A stretch of 64,000 bases of DNA from assembly GCA_963693315.1 (NCBI GenBank), contig OY856187.1, positions 381,289,460 through 381,353,459 of the forward strand. The letters are read 5' to 3'. Numbering within the stretch: position 1 is the first letter of the stretch; every line of letters begins with the position of its first letter. The notes under the pieces were generated by a model. That model saw nothing but the letters and a program-made list of their open reading frames with translations, was not told where the DNA came from and did not search any database. The DNA comes from Diogma glabrata (Eukaryota > Arthropoda > Insecta > Diptera > Cylindrotomidae). Position numbers and translations under genes: made by a program. Below, piece after piece: positions 45,102-56,660 of this stretch.

Positions 45102-46071
45102 TTGCTGACAATCCTTAATGGTGCCAAGACTGATTTAAAAATCGCCAGACGTGGTTTCTGGAACTCTAGTTCTAAACTTCTCACACAACTTCTCCGAAGT
45201 TTTTTTCAAGGTTTCCCTTTTGATCGTCATTGTTTTTATACTGACGATGCAAGTGTTTCTGCTCAAAACTTTACTGAAACCATTCAATTCGGTATTAACA
45301 AATTCGTTCCCTTTTCAATAGTGAAACCCCAACAAAAATATTTGTTTTCGAAGGCAGCCAAATTGGCTCTTAGAAACAAACGTAGACTATTTAATATTTG
45401 GATTCATAAAAAGAATTCTGTTAATCGATCCCAATATTTAAAGGCCAACAAAATATCAAACCAGATAATTGAAAACGAAAAGGCAGAGATTGACAGAGCG
45501 AAAGCGGCAAAATTTTCGAGTATGTCAATTTCTGACAAAAGTTTTTACAGCGCCATTAATTCTTTGAATTCTGGTACTAAATCTTCTATCCCCTATCATC
45601 GATGGTGACTCAACCGTTACTGACCCTGCAAGGAAAGCTACTTTGTTCGCGGAACGCTTTGCTTCAAATTTGACAGTTTTAGAAACTCCTAAAGAAATTC
45701 CCCAAATCCAGTCTTCAGGAGTCAATATGAAACAATTACATTTCAAACCCAAAATTGTCGAAAAACTTTTAAGGGGGTTAAACAATAACAAAGCCTCCGG
45801 TCTAGACAACATTCCTCCTGTTATTCTAGAAACATTTTCGAAAGAACTTGCACCAACTCTCACCAAAATATTTTATAAATCCTATAAATCTGGTATTTTT
45901 CCATTCTGCTGGAAGTTGGCCAATGTCCAGCCTGTTCCAAAAAAAGGAACGAAATGTGGTATTTCAAATTATAGACCAATAGCCTTACTCCCAGTCCTGT
46001 CTAAAATATACGAGCAATATATTAATTCACACATATCCAAATTTTTAAAGGTCAACCATTTGATAGTGTAA
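45102..46071 (+). pseudogene. LINE ORF2 fragment (linker and first RT motifs)
   Basis: The frame 45102-45608 covers the region between endonuclease and RT (RRLFNIWIHKKNS, AKFSSMSISDKSFYSAI). After a one-base shift near 45590 the frame 45643-46071 continues with GLNNNKASGLDNIPPVILET, FCWKLANVQPVPKKGTK and YRPIALLPVLSKIYEQYI, the start of a CR1/Jockey-type RT. The catalytic part is missing: the sequence passes into repeat R4 at 46070. It is unrelated in sequence to the minus-strand LINE it abuts. Confidence 0.75.
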
Positions 46072-46390
46072 TAAAGCGCTTTCTTCATTGGCGAACCAAT
46101 GAAGAGGCTTAGCAGGCCGCGTACCTAGAGAGGTGTAAATGGCCTTTTCGACTAGCTTTCAGCCTTCGTGGATTGCGAAATGGTTCCTGCTACTTCAGCA
46201 CAAATACAGAAATGTACGCGAATTACATGATTACACGGAAATGAGAAAAAAACAAGTGAAATAAGGAGACTCTGGCGACCCCTTTGGCGAAAGAACCGCG
46301 ATCAGCATGTCCAAACCCTACATGCATACGCACGCACACACGCATGCACCCAAGCACCCATACCTACATTCATGCCGGTATAGCAAAACA
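46070..46390 (+). repeat. R4 dispersed repeat, copy 2
   Basis: It matches 28293-28625 (hairpin cttcattgg/ccaatgaag, ggccgcgtacctag, actctggcgaccccttt, gaaccgcgatca, then cacgcacacacg). It takes over exactly where the LINE frame ends. Confidence 0.65.
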
Positions 46391-46622
46391 AAACCATTAA
46401 GTTCAAATACAGAAAATTGGTAACTATAAGTAGTTTGTTATTATTTTTAGAGGGGCGGACCGATGAGGGAAAATATTAATTTTGATATCTCAAAGATAGA
46501 GTGAACCAAAAAAAACTTAAAACCCCAAATTGACGTGATTTTATTGCCAGCGATTCAGTTTTTACGTAATTTTAGTTATAGGGTACAGTTTGTCTGTACT
46601 GGAGAAGAAAACGGGTTAAATG

Positions 46623-47232
46623 TGTAATGCTTAGAATTTCTTTTATCAAATTTTGAAATGCTTAAAATATGGTTTACATCCCATTCCAGGTATCCATTGA
46701 ATAACAAATATTATATACTTCTCTCCATACAATCGATTGATAAACCTCCAACGCTTTCAAATAAACATGAAAGAACGGCTAATACTCATTTGGCTACTGC
46801 GTTATTATTATTATAATCAAAAAACAGAATTTATATCGTTTTGATTTATTTTATACACAACATGAAATGGTTACACTATGATTTACATTGAACTAAGTGG
46901 TTTTAAAATATTTCACTTAATATTATACTCAAAACAATAACTTGGATTACACATAAAATTATTCAACTTAATTATATTAAATTAATATTTTCTGGGAACC
47001 TATCAATACTTTTATTATTTAACATAATTCTGGTTCCCAGAAGTTTATTTCGCACCAAAAGCTAATTACAATCTGATTTAACCAATCGATTTCTATTTTT
47101 AATTACAAATTTTCAATCATTATTTGTTTGGTCGAATACCATCACAAATATGCTTAGCTGTAATTTATACGGCAATTTACTCAACTTAAATTAAATTGTT
47201 AATACATTCCAAAAATTGCCTAACACGTTACA
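46623..47232 (-). repeat. 3' LTR of Gypsy element
   Basis: It is 610 bp with TG...CA ends. Differences from the other LTR seen by eye: ttacaa/ttataa, ggtcgaa/ggtcaaa, acggcaa/acgacaa. Confidence 0.95.
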
Positions 47233-47243
47233 CTACCCTTCCT
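47233..47243 (-). promoter_or_regulatory. polypurine tract
   Basis: The minus strand reads AGGAAGGGTAG directly before the 3' LTR, the expected primer for plus-strand DNA synthesis. Confidence 0.75.
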
Positions 47244-47627
47244 AAAAGGTAATAGTTTTTTATAAATTTTCAAAAATTTATGGAAAACTATTATTCATTT
47301 AACTTTTAATCAATTAACACAGTTAGCCAAGAAGCAAAAAAAAAATTTTTTTTTTTCTACTTAACAAATAATATTATTTATGCTATGCTTTGTACCATCA
47401 ATCCTAATCTAATCCTATTTACGAGCACAGCTAACCTTGATCTTGGAATTATAATATAAACGAATCAACAATAAATACGATGCTATAATAAAATAAACAT
47501 GCTATCATAAATAAAAAAAAATAATTAATTAAATAAATAATTATGGTATCCTATAAATATAATGACGAAGCTTTGAATTTTAATAAATTAAAAATTTTTT
47601 TTATATATATAACCACCAGAATATCCC

Positions 47628-50600
47628 TCAATATTGATTTTCGTTTGAAAACTTTAATAGATCATTGGCATGGTAAGTACCCAAAATTCTACCTTCCATG
47701 TTCTCCAGTACATACGTCGATGCACCAAGTTTTTCCCGGACTCTACACTTAATATATTTCTTTGCTAGCTTTGAGGAGAAATTATTAGGCGCACTAGATA
47801 AATAAAATGATTTTCGACGTACTATCTCTCCAGGCTCGAACGAGATCACCTTTTTTCTCAAATTATAATATTTTGAATATCTTTGGTATGCTTCTTTCAG
47901 GTTAGACTTAACCATTTCTCTAATGTCACGCAGTCGATCAATTCGTTCCTTTTGTTGTACTTGTGGATTAACCTCCTCCATATGTCGGGTACCATCTAAC
48001 TGCATATACCGTCCAAAGTTTACAACATAAAGTGAAAATTTTGTAGAGTCATGTTTGGTTGTTCGAATAGCGCAAGCTATTTTTGAAAGATAGAGATCCC
48101 AGTTGGTATGGTCTCCATCAACATATGCCCTAATCGAAGCTTCGACAACTTGGTTTATTCTTTCGGTCGGGTTGTGTTGCGCATGATAAAATGCATTATA
48201 AGCAACCTTGACCTTATAATCCTTAATCAGGTTTTTAAACACCTTACTAATGAAGGCCGGACCATTATCCGCTACTACTATTGACGGTACACCATAAACT
48301 AAAAAAACTTCATTTTCTAATATATTGACCAATGTTGCTGCATTCGAGTTGCGCACAGCTTTGAGAATACAAAATTTAGAAAAATTATCAACAATTGAAA
48401 GTATGAAACAGTTTCCCCTTTTTGATCGTGGCAAAGGACCAATGAAATCCACTGATATTGAGTCCCAAGGTCCGTCTGCTTTCTTTTGTGCTCCCATTGG
48501 AACTTTAACTGGGGAGTTAGAGTGTTTATTAATTTGACATTTCTCACAATTCTGGACATAATTCTTGACACATTTTGCCATTTTTGGCCAAAAATAATTA
48601 ACTTTGATTCGAGATAACGTTTTGTTTATGCCGAAATGCGCACCAAGAGGTTCGTCGTGAAACTTTTTCAATATCGTACTTCTAGAGTTGATTGGCACAT
48701 ACATTTTCCAGGCAGTTTCGCTTAAACTTAATTTGTCAGTGGAAACACAATGCTTGTAAATCAAGCCATTTTTCAATATAAAATTCGAATATTTCTCCGG
48801 AAACATGGATATATTCTCGCGAAGTTGTGTATATTCTTTATCAAGGTGAATATCTTCATGAAGTTCTATTGATTCAACACAACGAGTCAGCGCATCAGCA
48901 ATTACATTTAACTTGCCTTTTCGGTGTTTTATTTCAAAGTGATGTGCACTTAGTTTAAGGGCCCAACGGGTGAGTCTTGAGCTTGAATCTCTAGTACTAA
49001 AATTTTTGAGCCAAATGAGAGAAGCGTGGTCTGTAATAACAGTAAATTTGCTGCCCTCTACGTAGGTTTTGAAGTGCTGAATTGCTTCAATAACTGCTAA
49101 GCATTCTCGTTCCGTTGTAGTATATCTTCGCTGGGCGGGGAGTAATTTTTTAGACATATACGCAATGACTTTCTCATTACCTTCTTCACCTTGCAGAAGA
49201 ACCGCTCCTATTCCCACATCTGATGCATCTGTTTGTATCGAGAACGGCTCAGCATAATTTGGGCTGCACAGAATCGGGGCTGACACTAGCGCTGACTTTA
49301 ATTTTGTTAGAGACTCATCAGCTTGAGGAGTCCAGCCAAAATTCTTTGAGCTGCCTTTCTTTAATAACCGAGTCATAGGTTCAACTAGATCAGAAAAATT
49401 TTGGATGAATCTTCGATACCACGAAGCCATTCCAATAATTCGACGCAGTTCTTTCAGTGTTTTAGGGGGTGAAATATTAAGGATAGGTGCTATTCTGTCT
49501 GGATCCATCGAAAGGCCATTTTCATCCATAATATATCCCAAATACCGTAACTCTTTAGCACAAAACTTTGATTTTTCTTTACTTATCGTAAAGCCACCAA
49601 CCTTTAATCGCTTGGAGACTTCCTTCAAAACTCTCATATGTTCTTCAAAAGTTTCCGTTGTAACTATAATGTCATCCACATAGGTAAAACAATTAGGTTC
49701 TAAATCATAGCCAATGCACTGGTCTAAAGCGCGACATAAACCTTGAGCCAAATTACACAATCCAAAAGGGATAACGGTAAATTGAAATTGTCCACGACCT
49801 GGGACTATGAAAGCTGTTTTGGTTTTTAATTCTGAATCCAATGGTACTTGCCAGAACGCATCAGACAAGTCTATCGAGGACTGATATTTTGAGGCTTGTA
49901 TTTGACCTAAAATTCTACCGATGTGGGGAAGAGGATAACGATCCTTTTCTGTCACAGCGTTAAGTCCTCTAGCGTCTAGACACATTCGAATTTTGCCATT
50001 TGGTTTACGGACTATTACCATAGGATTCGCCCATTCTCCCTTTGCTGGCGCTATTACACCTATTCCTAGCATTCGGTTGAGTTCCAAATCTACTTCCTTT
50101 TGTACATGTGGAGAAACTGGATATGGACGTTTGACAACAGGTTTAAAATCCCCAGTATTGATATTGTGTTTTAATATGTGGGTGCGGCCTAAAATTCCGT
50201 TTGTGGTTGTAGCGAAACTCGAAATAATATCATTTAAAACAATTTTTTGTTTTTGTGACAGCGCGACTTGTTCATGGGTAGAATTATTATTCTTATTGGT
50301 ATCATTGACACTTTTAACATCACCACCAATACCCAGATTTATTATTGGCATCACATTTTGGTTCGTGTTAGTTAGCCTAACTTCTTCTACTTCTTGACAA
50401 TCGTTTTGTGGTACATCAAATGTTAGTTTTATACCAAAGGTTTTCCAAAAATCTATTCCCAAAATTAAATGTTTGGTCATCGATGGGATTACTAGAGTCG
50501 GAACAACTTTTATTTCATTGTTGACGCGAAATGGAAGATCAACACGACCCAATGCAAGGTGGATGGTTCCATCTGCAGTTCTAATTGCAGTATTGCTAGG

Positions 50601-50759
50601 ACTACCCTTAAGATTAAAAGATTTCACGATTTCTAAGGCATCTTTACCCAAAATAGTGCAAGAGCTACCTGAATCTAACAACCCGTCGCACAGCATACCC
50701 ATGACTTCAACTTGTAGGCAAGGACGTGGATCATCCCCCAGCTTAACTATTTCCGGCAT
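47628..50759 (-). CDS. pol: Gypsy Pol polyprotein (protease, RT, RNase H, integrase)
   Basis: An uninterrupted frame of 1043 codons from the ATG shown, open further upstream, so the mature frame probably starts in the overlap with gag. Domains: aspartic protease (LLDSGSSCTILG, catalytic Asp ~29); RT with LDARGLNAVTEKDRYPLPH, SSIDLSDAFWQVPL and YVDD at 360-363; RNase H with TDASDVGIGAVL (Asp ~511) and an ITDHASLIWL block; integrase with a His-His-Cys-Cys zinc region from ~701 (HDEPLGAHFG ... NCEKCQ) and catalytic D771, D831, E866 (D-D-35-E). All catalytic residues I looked for are present, so the protein could be active. It copies the RNA into DNA and inserts it into the genome. Pol lies -1/+1 relative to gag, implying translation by frameshifting. 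Confidence 0.95.
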   Translation of the reverse strand: MPEIVKLGDDPRPCLQVEVMGMLCDGLLDSGSSCTILGKDALEIVKSFNLKGSPSNTAIRTADGTIHLALGRVDLPFRVNNEIKVVPTLVIPSMTKHLILGIDFWKTFGIKLTFDVPQNDCQEVEEVRLTNTNQNVMPIINLGIGGDVKSVNDTNKNNNSTHEQVALSQKQKIVLNDIISSFATTTNGILGRTHILKHNINTGDFKPVVKRPYPVSPHVQKEVDLELNRMLGIGVIAPAKGEWANPMVIVRKPNGKIRMCLDARGLNAVTEKDRYPLPHIGRILGQIQASKYQSSIDLSDAFWQVPLDSELKTKTAFIVPGRGQFQFTVIPFGLCNLAQGLCRALDQCIGYDLEPNCFTYVDDIIVTTETFEEHMRVLKEVSKRLKVGGFTISKEKSKFCAKELRYLGYIMDENGLSMDPDRIAPILNISPPKTLKELRRIIGMASWYRRFIQNFSDLVEPMTRLLKKGSSKNFGWTPQADESLTKLKSALVSAPILCSPNYAEPFSIQTDASDVGIGAVLLQGEEGNEKVIAYMSKKLLPAQRRYTTTERECLAVIEAIQHFKTYVEGSKFTVITDHASLIWLKNFSTRDSSSRLTRWALKLSAHHFEIKHRKGKLNVIADALTRCVESIELHEDIHLDKEYTQLRENISMFPEKYSNFILKNGLIYKHCVSTDKLSLSETAWKMYVPINSRSTILKKFHDEPLGAHFGINKTLSRIKVNYFWPKMAKCVKNYVQNCEKCQINKHSNSPVKVPMGAQKKADGPWDSISVDFIGPLPRSKRGNCFILSIVDNFSKFCILKAVRNSNAATLVNILENEVFLVYGVPSIVVADNGPAFISKVFKNLIKDYKVKVAYNAFYHAQHNPTERINQVVEASIRAYVDGDHTNWDLYLSKIACAIRTTKHDSTKFSLYVVNFGRYMQLDGTRHMEEVNPQVQQKERIDRLRDIREMVKSNLKEAYQRYSKYYNLRKKVISFEPGEIVRRKSFYLSSAPNNFSSKLAKKYIKCRVREKLGASTYVLENMEGRILGTYHANDLLKFSNENQY

Positions 50760-50842
50760 TATTTCAACCTCAAAACATGCCTTCCTTTTGCAATGACAAA
50801 CGTTTTTAGAAGTTAAGAATTTGTTCGGAGGACCGAATGGCT

Positions 50843-51544
50843 TTATCTGCCCCCCTCTTGAGAGTTTTCCGAATTAGGTAAAAATGGGTTTTGCGATTGA
50901 CTATCCATATTGACGCCAACGCCCGCTTTCTTTCTTTTAACACAGTTTGAGCAATTAGATGCACGTACTCCATCAGCACCGCAAGAAAAACAAAAAGTTC
51001 TTTTCCGAGGGAATCCACAGCTATGGTGCAAATGACCTCTTTGCTTACAGTTGAAGCAAATTGACTGCAAACCTTGATTTAAATTGGGACTCTTTGGATC
51101 ACGGCATCTATTTTGAATGGCGCAAACATCAAAAGAGCCATCACAAAAAGGTGGTTGGTCAAAAGACTGCTGTTGTGATTGGCAAGCACCATTTGGCATA
51201 CATTCTTCTTGCACACCGTATCGCAATAGGTCGTTCTGTGGTAAAGAACTATCGTTTAGTATCGATTGGGTGTAGGCTTCAGTTTGAAGGGAAGCAACCT
51301 GTGGTTTAAATGTATTTCTTCGCTCCTGATGAACTCTTAGTGTATTATAAGAGTTTCTTGGAAAACATGACGGCTCTACAAGAGATACATCTGAGCTAAT
51401 ATGAAACATACTTCGTCTTTGAGTCATCAGTCTTGATTCGTCAAGTCTTCTGCAAACCGAAATCAAATCATTCAAACTATTAATATTCATCATTGCCAAA
51501 GACGCGGCATACTCTGGTAACATATTTCTGCGAACTATATACAA
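50843..51544 (-). pseudogene. gag: Gypsy Gag, C-terminal part with zinc knuckles
   Basis: The frame continues gag after a break at ~51560. It starts inside the capsid region (YIVRRNMLPEYAASLAMM; the first Met is not a real start) and runs to the nucleocapsid. A good CCHC knuckle, CFNCKQRGHLHHSC, is followed by a second box CFSCGADGVRASNC in which the histidine is replaced by Val. The C-terminus is Asn/Ser-rich and overlaps the region where the pol frame is already open. Its product binds RNA during particle assembly. Separated from the N-terminal part by one missing base, it would not be made normally from this copy. Confidence 0.8.
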
Positions 51545-51558
51545 TTTGAAACTTTCAT

Positions 51559-52623
51559 CTAATCCGCGCGTGAAAATAGGATTTTCATATCCGTCATATA
51601 TACCGAAAAAGCTTCATTTGGGTACTGTATTCTGTTTTGTATTTCCTCTCTTAAGAAAAAGTTATAATTTTGAGGTAAAAATTCCCGTTTTATTGCTGTT
51701 AAAAATTCGGGCCATGTCCTAAACTCATTAATATTTCCCCAAAACCAATGTTCAGCTTTTTCTGTTAACAGATGATGGATATTAGCCAATAATTGGGTTT
51801 CGTTCACGTTTTCTCCTCTAGCATATGTATTAATTCTCGTCAAAAACTCATTTAAGGACAGACCGTGACCGTTTCCGCTAAACTTTACATTCCAATGGTG
51901 AATAGACAATTTTTTACCATAGTTGCCGACATTAAGACGACTAAACATTCCATCTATGTCACTAAGGCCATTTGATACGTTATGACTAGCATTTGAACCT
52001 TGTCTTCCTTTCTCTATTTGGTTTTGGTCAAGAATATTGTTTCGAAAAGGACTCGATAAATTTCTGTCCCAACTTGGACCTGCCTGATACTTTTTTGACT
52101 GAAATAAACCTCTTCCGCGCCCCATTGAAGGTAAGCTTTCACGTGTGGTAATATTAATATAGTCAGGGCCTTCTACATCCTTAGAAGTTGCATCTCTAAC
52201 AGAAGTGGATTCGAAACTTTCTACTCTTGCTATCAATAACTTGAATTCATCAATACTTTTCACCGAGTTTGGTGACGTGGGTTTTAAACTATGAAGTCTG
52301 TTAAACCAATGAGAAATCCTAGCCTTAGCACAACTTAAAATATTTTCTTTTGTTGATGGTGAAATGTTTTCCAATGACTTCGAGATCACTATATATGCAA
52401 ACAACGCTGTTTGAACCTCTGTCAGCGCATCCGTGGGGTTTTGTAGTCTGATTTCGCTTTCTGCCTCGCACTCCTCCCGAATCTTTGCTTTCAATACGAC
52501 TGCATCAGCTCGTCGCGATCCGGCACGCGCAACATTTCGTATCAACAAATCAAACGCCAGCTCTGTATCGTCTAACAAAGTCGGGTCATATTCATACCAA
52601 TCTCCCATTTCAACTAAACACAC
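51559..52623 (-). pseudogene. gag: Gypsy Gag, N-terminal part, truncated by frameshift
   Basis: The frame of 354 codons starts M-C-L-V with a second Met six codons on (MGDWYEYDPTLLDD), either of which could be the start. The middle is Ser/Asn-rich and low-complexity. The end is the capsid-type retro-gag segment (HHWNVKFSGNGHG; LLTEKAEHWFWGN; FLPQNYNFFLREEIQNRIQY). The stop TAG at 51559 comes in the middle of that domain, and the next frame carries on with the rest of it. The simplest explanation is a one-base deletion around 51560, or an assembly error. A programmed shift is unlikely because it would divide capsid itself. Confidence 0.8.
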
Positions 52624-53179
52624 AGTATAAGAGAAAAACTCTAAATTATATACAAATATTATCTTCCTACCTAATAATTTTTCCTCTCGATTTGATTCAA
52701 TTTAAATTCTAAATTACCGTAATATTGTTTTTCTATCCATCATCTATTAGTAATAAATTTATGTTAATATGTTTTCTTCTTATTTTTAGCACGAAAATAA
52801 TTTAAATAACAACAAAAACTTAATCCCAAGATCAAAATTAATTCGCTCGCAATCTTGTTAAATATATGTCTATGTATTTTCCCAAACAAATTCACTAAGT
52901 TTTAATATTATTTTTTTCTATGCATGCAAATGAGAATTAAATTTGTTAAATATTCAATTATTTCTAATTAATTTTCAAAATAAGTTAGAATAAATTAGAT
53001 AATTTGCTAAATAAATAATTAAACTAATTAAATAAAGAAATAAATAATTTTAATAATTAAGTTAACCGACCAACAATTTAATATATGACCTTATAAAGTT
53101 GAATAAATTTTAATAACTCGATCGTAACAGTATCCGCTAATCTTCCTTTCATCTCATCTGAATGTGTTGTTTTCATTCC
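52624..53179 (-). other. Gypsy 5' leader
   Basis: Non-coding AT-rich stretch between primer-binding site and gag. No other function is visible. Confidence 0.6.
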
Positions 53180-53198
53180 GGTTTTTGAATCGGCGCCA
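53180..53198 (-). promoter_or_regulatory. primer-binding site
   Basis: The minus strand reads TGGCGCCGATTCAAAAACC three bases after the 5' LTR. The TGG start pairs with the CCA end of a tRNA. I cannot say which tRNA; TGGCGCC starts are seen for Lys-type primers. Confidence 0.7.
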
Positions 53199-53201
53199 TT
53201 T

Positions 53202-53811
53202 TGTAATGCTTAGAATTTCTTTTATCAAATTTTGAAATGCTTAAAATATGGTTTACATCCCATTCCAGGTATCCATTGAATAACAAATATTATATACTTC
53301 TCTCCATACAATCGATTGATAAACCTCCAACGCTTTCAAATAAACATGAAAGAACGGCTAATACTCATTTGGCTACTGCGTTATTATTATTATAATCAAA
53401 AAACAGAATTTATATCGTTTTGATTTATTTTATACACAACATGAAATGGTTACACTATGATTTACATTGAACTAAGTGGTTTTAAAATATTTCACTTAAT
53501 ATTATACTCAAAACAATAACTTGGATTACACATAAAATTATTCAACTTAATTATATTAAATTAATATTTTCTGGGAACCTATCAATACTTTTATTATTTA
53601 ACATAATTCTGGTTCCCAGAAGTTTATTTCGCACCAAAAGCTAATTATAATCTGATTTAACCAATCGATTTCTATTTTTAATTACAAATTTTCAATCATT
53701 ATTTGTTTGGTCAAATACCATCACAAATATGCTTAGCTGTAATTTATACGACAATTTACTCAACTTAAATTAAATTGTTAATACATTCCAAAAATTGCCT
53801 AACACGTTACA
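53202..53811 (-). repeat. 5' LTR of Gypsy element
   Basis: It is 610 bp and drives transcription toward lower coordinates. AATG follows at 53812 as the target duplication. Confidence 0.95.
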
Positions 53812-53869
53812 AATGTTACAGGCTTTGATTAGTTGGTCTAAATAGCTTTATAACATAAGAGAAAAATAT

Positions 53870-55212
53870 GGAGGGGCTGAAATCTCACAGCTCTGAGATA
53901 TCAAGACTTCGGTCTGGGTAAAGGATTTTGATATAGTTTTCGGCAAAAAACTTTCACGAGGACATGGTTTTTAGTTTTGGGCAGCGATGTATATCAAACA
54001 TAACTCTTTGTTAACGTCAAGTATTTTTTATATCTGTTTAAAAACTTATTACAAAACTAACACGAAATATCAATACGTTGCCGAAAAATTATAATCCAAA
54101 TCCAAAAATTTTGTTAAATTAAACAAAATCGAACTTTTTCAAAATTCCAAAAATATTCCAAAAACTAGAATGAAATCAAATATTTAAACTTTTTCTAAAT
54201 TCCAATAATATTCCAAAAATTCTTAAAAATTCAAACTTTTTCCAAAATTCTAAAAATATTGCAAAAATTATTACAAAATCAAAAGTTGAAAATTTTTTCA
54301 AAATTCCAAAAATTATAATAAAATCAAATATTTAAAATTTTTCAAAATTCTTAAAACATTCCAAAAATTCTTACGAAATCAAAAATTAAAACTTTTTCAG
54401 AAATTCTAAAAATAATGCAAAAATTATTACAAAATCAAAAATTCAAAAATACAAACTTTTTCAAAATTCCAAAAATATTTCAAAAACTAAAACAAATTCA
54501 AAAATTTCCATGTTCAATTTCATTTTCAATTACATTTACGTCAAAAAAAACAGCTACATTTTTGTTTCCAAAAAATTGGCTAAAAAATAAATGAAATTAT
54601 TGTTTGACACACTTGACATTATTTTTTGACAAACTTATAATGCCATAATTTTCAATAATAATAATAAAATTTCATTTCAAACAATTTTATTTTTTCCAAA
54701 AAATTGGGTAAAATTAAAAAAAAATCTCTTTTGACACACTTGACAACATTTTTTTGACAAACTTATAATGCAATAATCTAGATTTTGGTCTCACATACCA
54801 ATCCCGACCATCAAGATTTCTCCAAATTCAATGTTTCTACTCGTAATCACTTAAAATGAACGTTTTTTAACCAAAAAATATGCAAATTTCTTTGTTTTGA
54901 CACACTTGACGAATATTTTGACACACTTCCGGTACAGTTATCAAACACATCGTCCTTTCGGCTCTTCCCATTGAGTAAACCTATTTTTAGAAAAAAAAAT
55001 TTTTGAAATCCGTCCAGCGGTTTTCTAGATTTCGTCGGTTGTGACGGCCGGCTGGACGGCCAGCCGGACGGTCGACGGACAGACACACATTTTTTTTTTT
55101 TTGCTTTTTTAGAATCAGTAGGTCCTATAACGTCGAGAAATGCCAAAAAAGTGGCGGTAAGAATTTCACTTTGAGCTCATGAATGTAATACTTAGGTCTT
55201 TCAGACCGAAGT
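53870..55212 (+). mobile_element. repeat family A, copy C
   Basis: It starts GGAGGGGCTGAAATCTCACA and ends with the near-palindrome ...ACTTAGGTCTTTCAGACCGAAGT. It is shorter than A because it has only about two to three of the ttgacacacttgac units. The GGCC-rich stretch (55044-55078) is diverged. The open frame 54847-55146 is spurious and also appears in the other copies in damaged form. Confidence 0.75.
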
Positions 55213-56519
55213 AATTACAATAATATTTGTTGCGACTTGTTGACATTACATGGGAATATTCTGATTAAGTCCACAAAATATGTCGGAGAGAATACATTCC
55301 ATGTTTGGCGTAGTATGACCACTAATATATGTTGATACGAGATATAATCATCTTCCCGCAAGAATAAATTTAGATTTGGTCTAAGATCATATCCATGTTC
55401 GCAAAGAACTATAATTACTGAAGACAAATAAATAAATAACAAATAAATAATTCAGTCAAAACAGTTTTATCATCTTTCCCGGAAAACTGTTCGCTCGCGT
55501 CGTTAATCAACAAACTATTCAACATATAACTCAATGAAGAACCAATTCGAAGCCAAGATGAAAAATTTTTGGATAAACTTAAGGTAACGCTCGTTGTGTT
55601 GGTTAGTTTGAGTACTGTGGTCCATATGGTCTGACAATCAGGTACAACCGATGAATTATAAACATATACAGATAAACAGATCAAAAAAAACCTTCGATGG
55701 TCTGAGGTCCTGGTCCAAAGGACTACCTATCCCGATAAATTAATTCAAATTCTTATTTCTCCTGTATGATCACTATAAAGCAGGTGGTGGATAGGAAAGC
55801 CAACATTCTTGTACGGTTGCCGATAAACATTGACGTTTCCAGACTGACCGGTTCGTTTCTTTGACCATCATCTGTGGCGAACCACTAAATTAAAATTGTC
55901 CATTTTCAATTTAGTATGCGAAGTTTCTTTTCGTTGATTTAAAAAAAAATAAAAAAAAACACAATTGAATTACAGTTTTTTATTAATTTTACAAACTTCA
56001 CGTTTTCCTCCAAACTATAAAAAGTAAACTTCGATTGATTTCGTTTTTTCTTGCAATTCCTTACTCATATGTCTTTTGAATTAACTTGTAAAGACTGGGT
56101 AGTGGATATAATTGGTTACAAAGTAATGAGAAAAAATTTTGTGAATCGTGCAATTAACAACAATCGTGTTCATTCCTAATATATAATATAAACTCGTGAC
56201 TAGAATCGTTATTGTTAAAGGATCAGCATAATCCATCAAGAGATTTAAAGTATTGTTAATTTAAATTTAGGAAATTTAAATAGAATTCGATTATACGAAA
56301 TTACAATTATCTAGTGGTGCAGCATTGGTTATTGAGAAATATCTTTCGTTGTTTCAAAGCCAACATAATCAACCTTATTAGATAGCTTCAGATGCTTGAG
56401 GTCAAACCTAAATAACCTATTGATGATTGATTAATTCAAAATCATCTATCAATGATGAATTAAAGCGTCACATCCACATTGTTCTATAAATGAATTATAA
56501 TGTAAAAGTCATTCACCCA
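55213..56519. other. intergenic DNA, no supported gene
   Basis: Open frames at 55215-55442 and 55415-55684 (minus) contain no recognisable domain. No terminal repeats were seen. Confidence 0.35.
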
Positions 56520-56660
56520 GCATACATCTCCTGAACCCAACCCTCATACTCACACTCACATATACACGCATTCACACTCGTTCATGCTTCTAATTGAAAT
56601 ATAAATATAAAAACACTCACCCCATGGTTTTTCCTCCTATCCCTGCTCCGTTTAATTCGT
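56520..56660 (+). repeat. CA-rich tract (R5), copy 2
   Basis: Imperfect cactcacac repeats end in ctcaccccatgg and pyrimidine-rich sequence, as at 29150-29410. Confidence 0.4.

Larger units (their letters stand above)
46623..53811 (-). mobile_element. complete Ty3/Gypsy LTR retrotransposon, 7189 bp
   Basis: Two 610-bp LTRs (46623-47232 and 53202-53811), both TGTAATGC...GTTACA, differ at only about three positions by eye. They are flanked by the same four bases AATG (46619-46622; 53812-53815), the target duplication. Orientation is minus: primer-binding site at 53180-53198, gag 52623-50843 (frameshifted), pol 50759-47628, polypurine tract at 47233-47243. There is no env-like frame between pol and the 3' LTR. 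The near identity of the LTRs indicates a recent insertion. Confidence 0.95.

Noticed and set aside
48317..50796. Several 70-134 codon frames on both strands inside pol
   Set aside because: Shadows of the intact pol frame.
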